A DNA stretch of 5,767 bases, taken from an uncultured Mycoplasmatota bacterium (GTDB lineage: Bacteria > Bacillota_I > Bacilli_A > RF39 > UBA660). The stretch is from the NCBI GenBank assembly GCA_948469295.1, contig CAOKLK010000051.1:1-5767 (forward strand), read 5' to 3'. The position numbers were made by a program, and so were the translations under genes. The notes beneath the pieces were generated by a model, which had not been told where the DNA came from, searched no databases, and worked only from the letters and a program-made list of their open reading frames with translations. This document shows, one piece after another, positions 5,127 to 5,767 of this stretch (its first letter is position 1; the number at the start of each line of letters is the position of its first letter).

Positions 5127-5767
5127 AATTAAAACTAAATATCTTTCCTGTATCATACATTTGATCATCAATCTTAACATAAACAGCATAATTTCCATGT
5201 AACCGTAAATTTAAAGTCAAAGGAACAACTTCATCTTTCTTCTTATAATTTAACACATAAGTAAATTTTTCTTCCGAAACAAAATACAAATCAACTACTT
5301 CAGAATTATCAAAAATCACATTAAATTGAATTGTATTAGAAGTCAGATCAAAATCATACGTATTTGGTTTTGCTTCCTGAAAAGATTCATAAAAATCTTT
5401 TGTCGCAACTTTTTCCAAAGAAGAAGTTGGATTATTATTCACTAAATGAAAATCTAATGTAAGATAATTTGGAGTTACTTCTTCATAAAAACGATGTTTA
5501 TAAGTTCTGTATATTCCATATTCATTAGTTGCTTGAAAAATAATTTGATCATTAGCATCAAGTTCAATAATTCTTCCATAAGTATTTCCAAAATTTTCAT
5601 AAATTGTGTGATTTTCCAAAAAAGCTTCAGGTTTATAAGCCCATCCAAAATTAACTAATTTAGAATTTTCAGAATATTCAAAATTTCCAAGTGCATAAGT
5701 AAAATATTGTTTCCCTGCATCATATTCCCAATGTGTTTTAATATTTTTTCCATCTATTTCATAAAGT
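5125..5767 (-). CDS. Second ASST-like protein, 3' part only (5' end outside window)
   Basis: The open frame runs from the window edge to TAA at 5125-5127, giving 213 visible codons that begin LYEIDGKNIKTHWEYDAGKQ. It aligns with residues 422-635 of the complete ASST-like protein, with about 136 of 213 positions identical by hand count and one two-residue gap. It therefore covers the end of the beta-propeller (to the 'GIYRTYKHRFYEE' blade) and the beta-rich C-terminal tail. A TTG at 5617-5619 could look like a start, but homology continues upstream without a break, so the gene clearly extends out of the window. The equivalents of the active-site residues lie outside, so activity cannot be judged. 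A strong terminator follows immediately. The divergence is spread evenly and the frame is intact, so this is a functional paralogue and not a decayed copy. Confidence 0.85.
   Translation of the reverse strand, partial: LYEIDGKNIKTHWEYDAGKQYFTYALGNFEYSENSKLVNFGWAYKPEAFLENHTIYENFGNTYGRIIELDANDQIIFQATNEYGIYRTYKHRFYEEVTPNYLTLDFHLVNNNPTSSLEKVATKDFYESFQEAKPNTYDFDLTSNTIQFNVIFDNSEVVDLYFVSEEKFTYVLNYKKKDEVVPLTLNLRLHGNYAVYVKIDDQMYDTGKIFSFN
5701..5763. repeat. Near-identical segment shared by the two ASST-like genes (copy 2)
   Basis: Matches 1394-1456 at about 60 of 63 bases in the same orientation, as part of the longer paralogous match between 5125-5767 and 815-1459. It offers a direct-repeat substrate for recombination that would delete the giant pilin gene and fuse the two ASST-like genes. 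Confidence 0.75.

Noticed and set aside
5617..5619. TTG as the start of the upstream ASST-like gene
   Set aside because: The reading frame and strong homology to the complete copy continue upstream of the TTG to the window edge, so the gene is only cut by the window.
5125..5767. Decayed pseudogene copy of the ASST-like gene
   Set aside because: The frame is intact, differences are mostly conservative and spread evenly, and the gene keeps a strong terminator. It looks like a functional paralogue cut by the window edge.

Overview
The window is AT-rich (roughly one third G+C or less by eye) and every supported gene lies on the minus strand. Good Shine-Dalgarno sites, a short Bacillota-type SecG, single-helix membrane anchors in place of cleaved periplasmic signals, and AT-rich codon use suggest a low-GC Bacillota, perhaps a gut-type Bacilli lineage (Erysipelotrichales or RF39-like). 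That placement is inference from style, not from a marker gene. TGG codons encode Trp and TGA acts as a stop, so the standard bacterial code applies.

In transcription order (high to low coordinates): (1) 5767-5125 is the 3' end of an arylsulfotransferase (ASST)-like gene, closed by a strong 15-bp hairpin terminator. (2) A promoter at 5062-5090 opens a two-gene unit. It holds a 767-residue prepilin-like protein (5036-2733), with a class III signal, a pilin-type head, Ig-like/FN3-like modules and a Tyr- and Cys-rich C-terminal domain. Ten bases later comes a complete 635-residue membrane-anchored ASST-like protein (2722-815), whose ribosome binding site overlaps the previous stop codon. (3) secG (747-529) has its own likely promoter and a terminator at its stop codon. 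(4) A small prepilin/pseudopilin (431-57) has a perfect -10 box upstream. (5) The first 16 codons of an unidentified gene (50-1) begin in frame, just after two consecutive TGA stops of the pilin.

Apart from SecG (the Sec channel), the recognisable genes encode cell-surface proteins: two pilin-type and two ASST-type. The two ASST-like genes are close paralogues (about 64% identical over the visible part) that flank the giant pilin. The complete ASST copy keeps three of the four expected active-site residues, but the fourth, normally His, aligns with Met. The most interesting reading is a surface cassette in which a giant modular pilin is co-translated with an ASST-fold beta-propeller. Whether the propeller is an enzyme, possibly acting on phenols or on Tyr residues of its partner, or a non-catalytic binding protein cannot be settled from sequence alone. 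No mobile element, CRISPR array, tRNA or rRNA was seen, and no gene-free stretch exceeds 100 bases.
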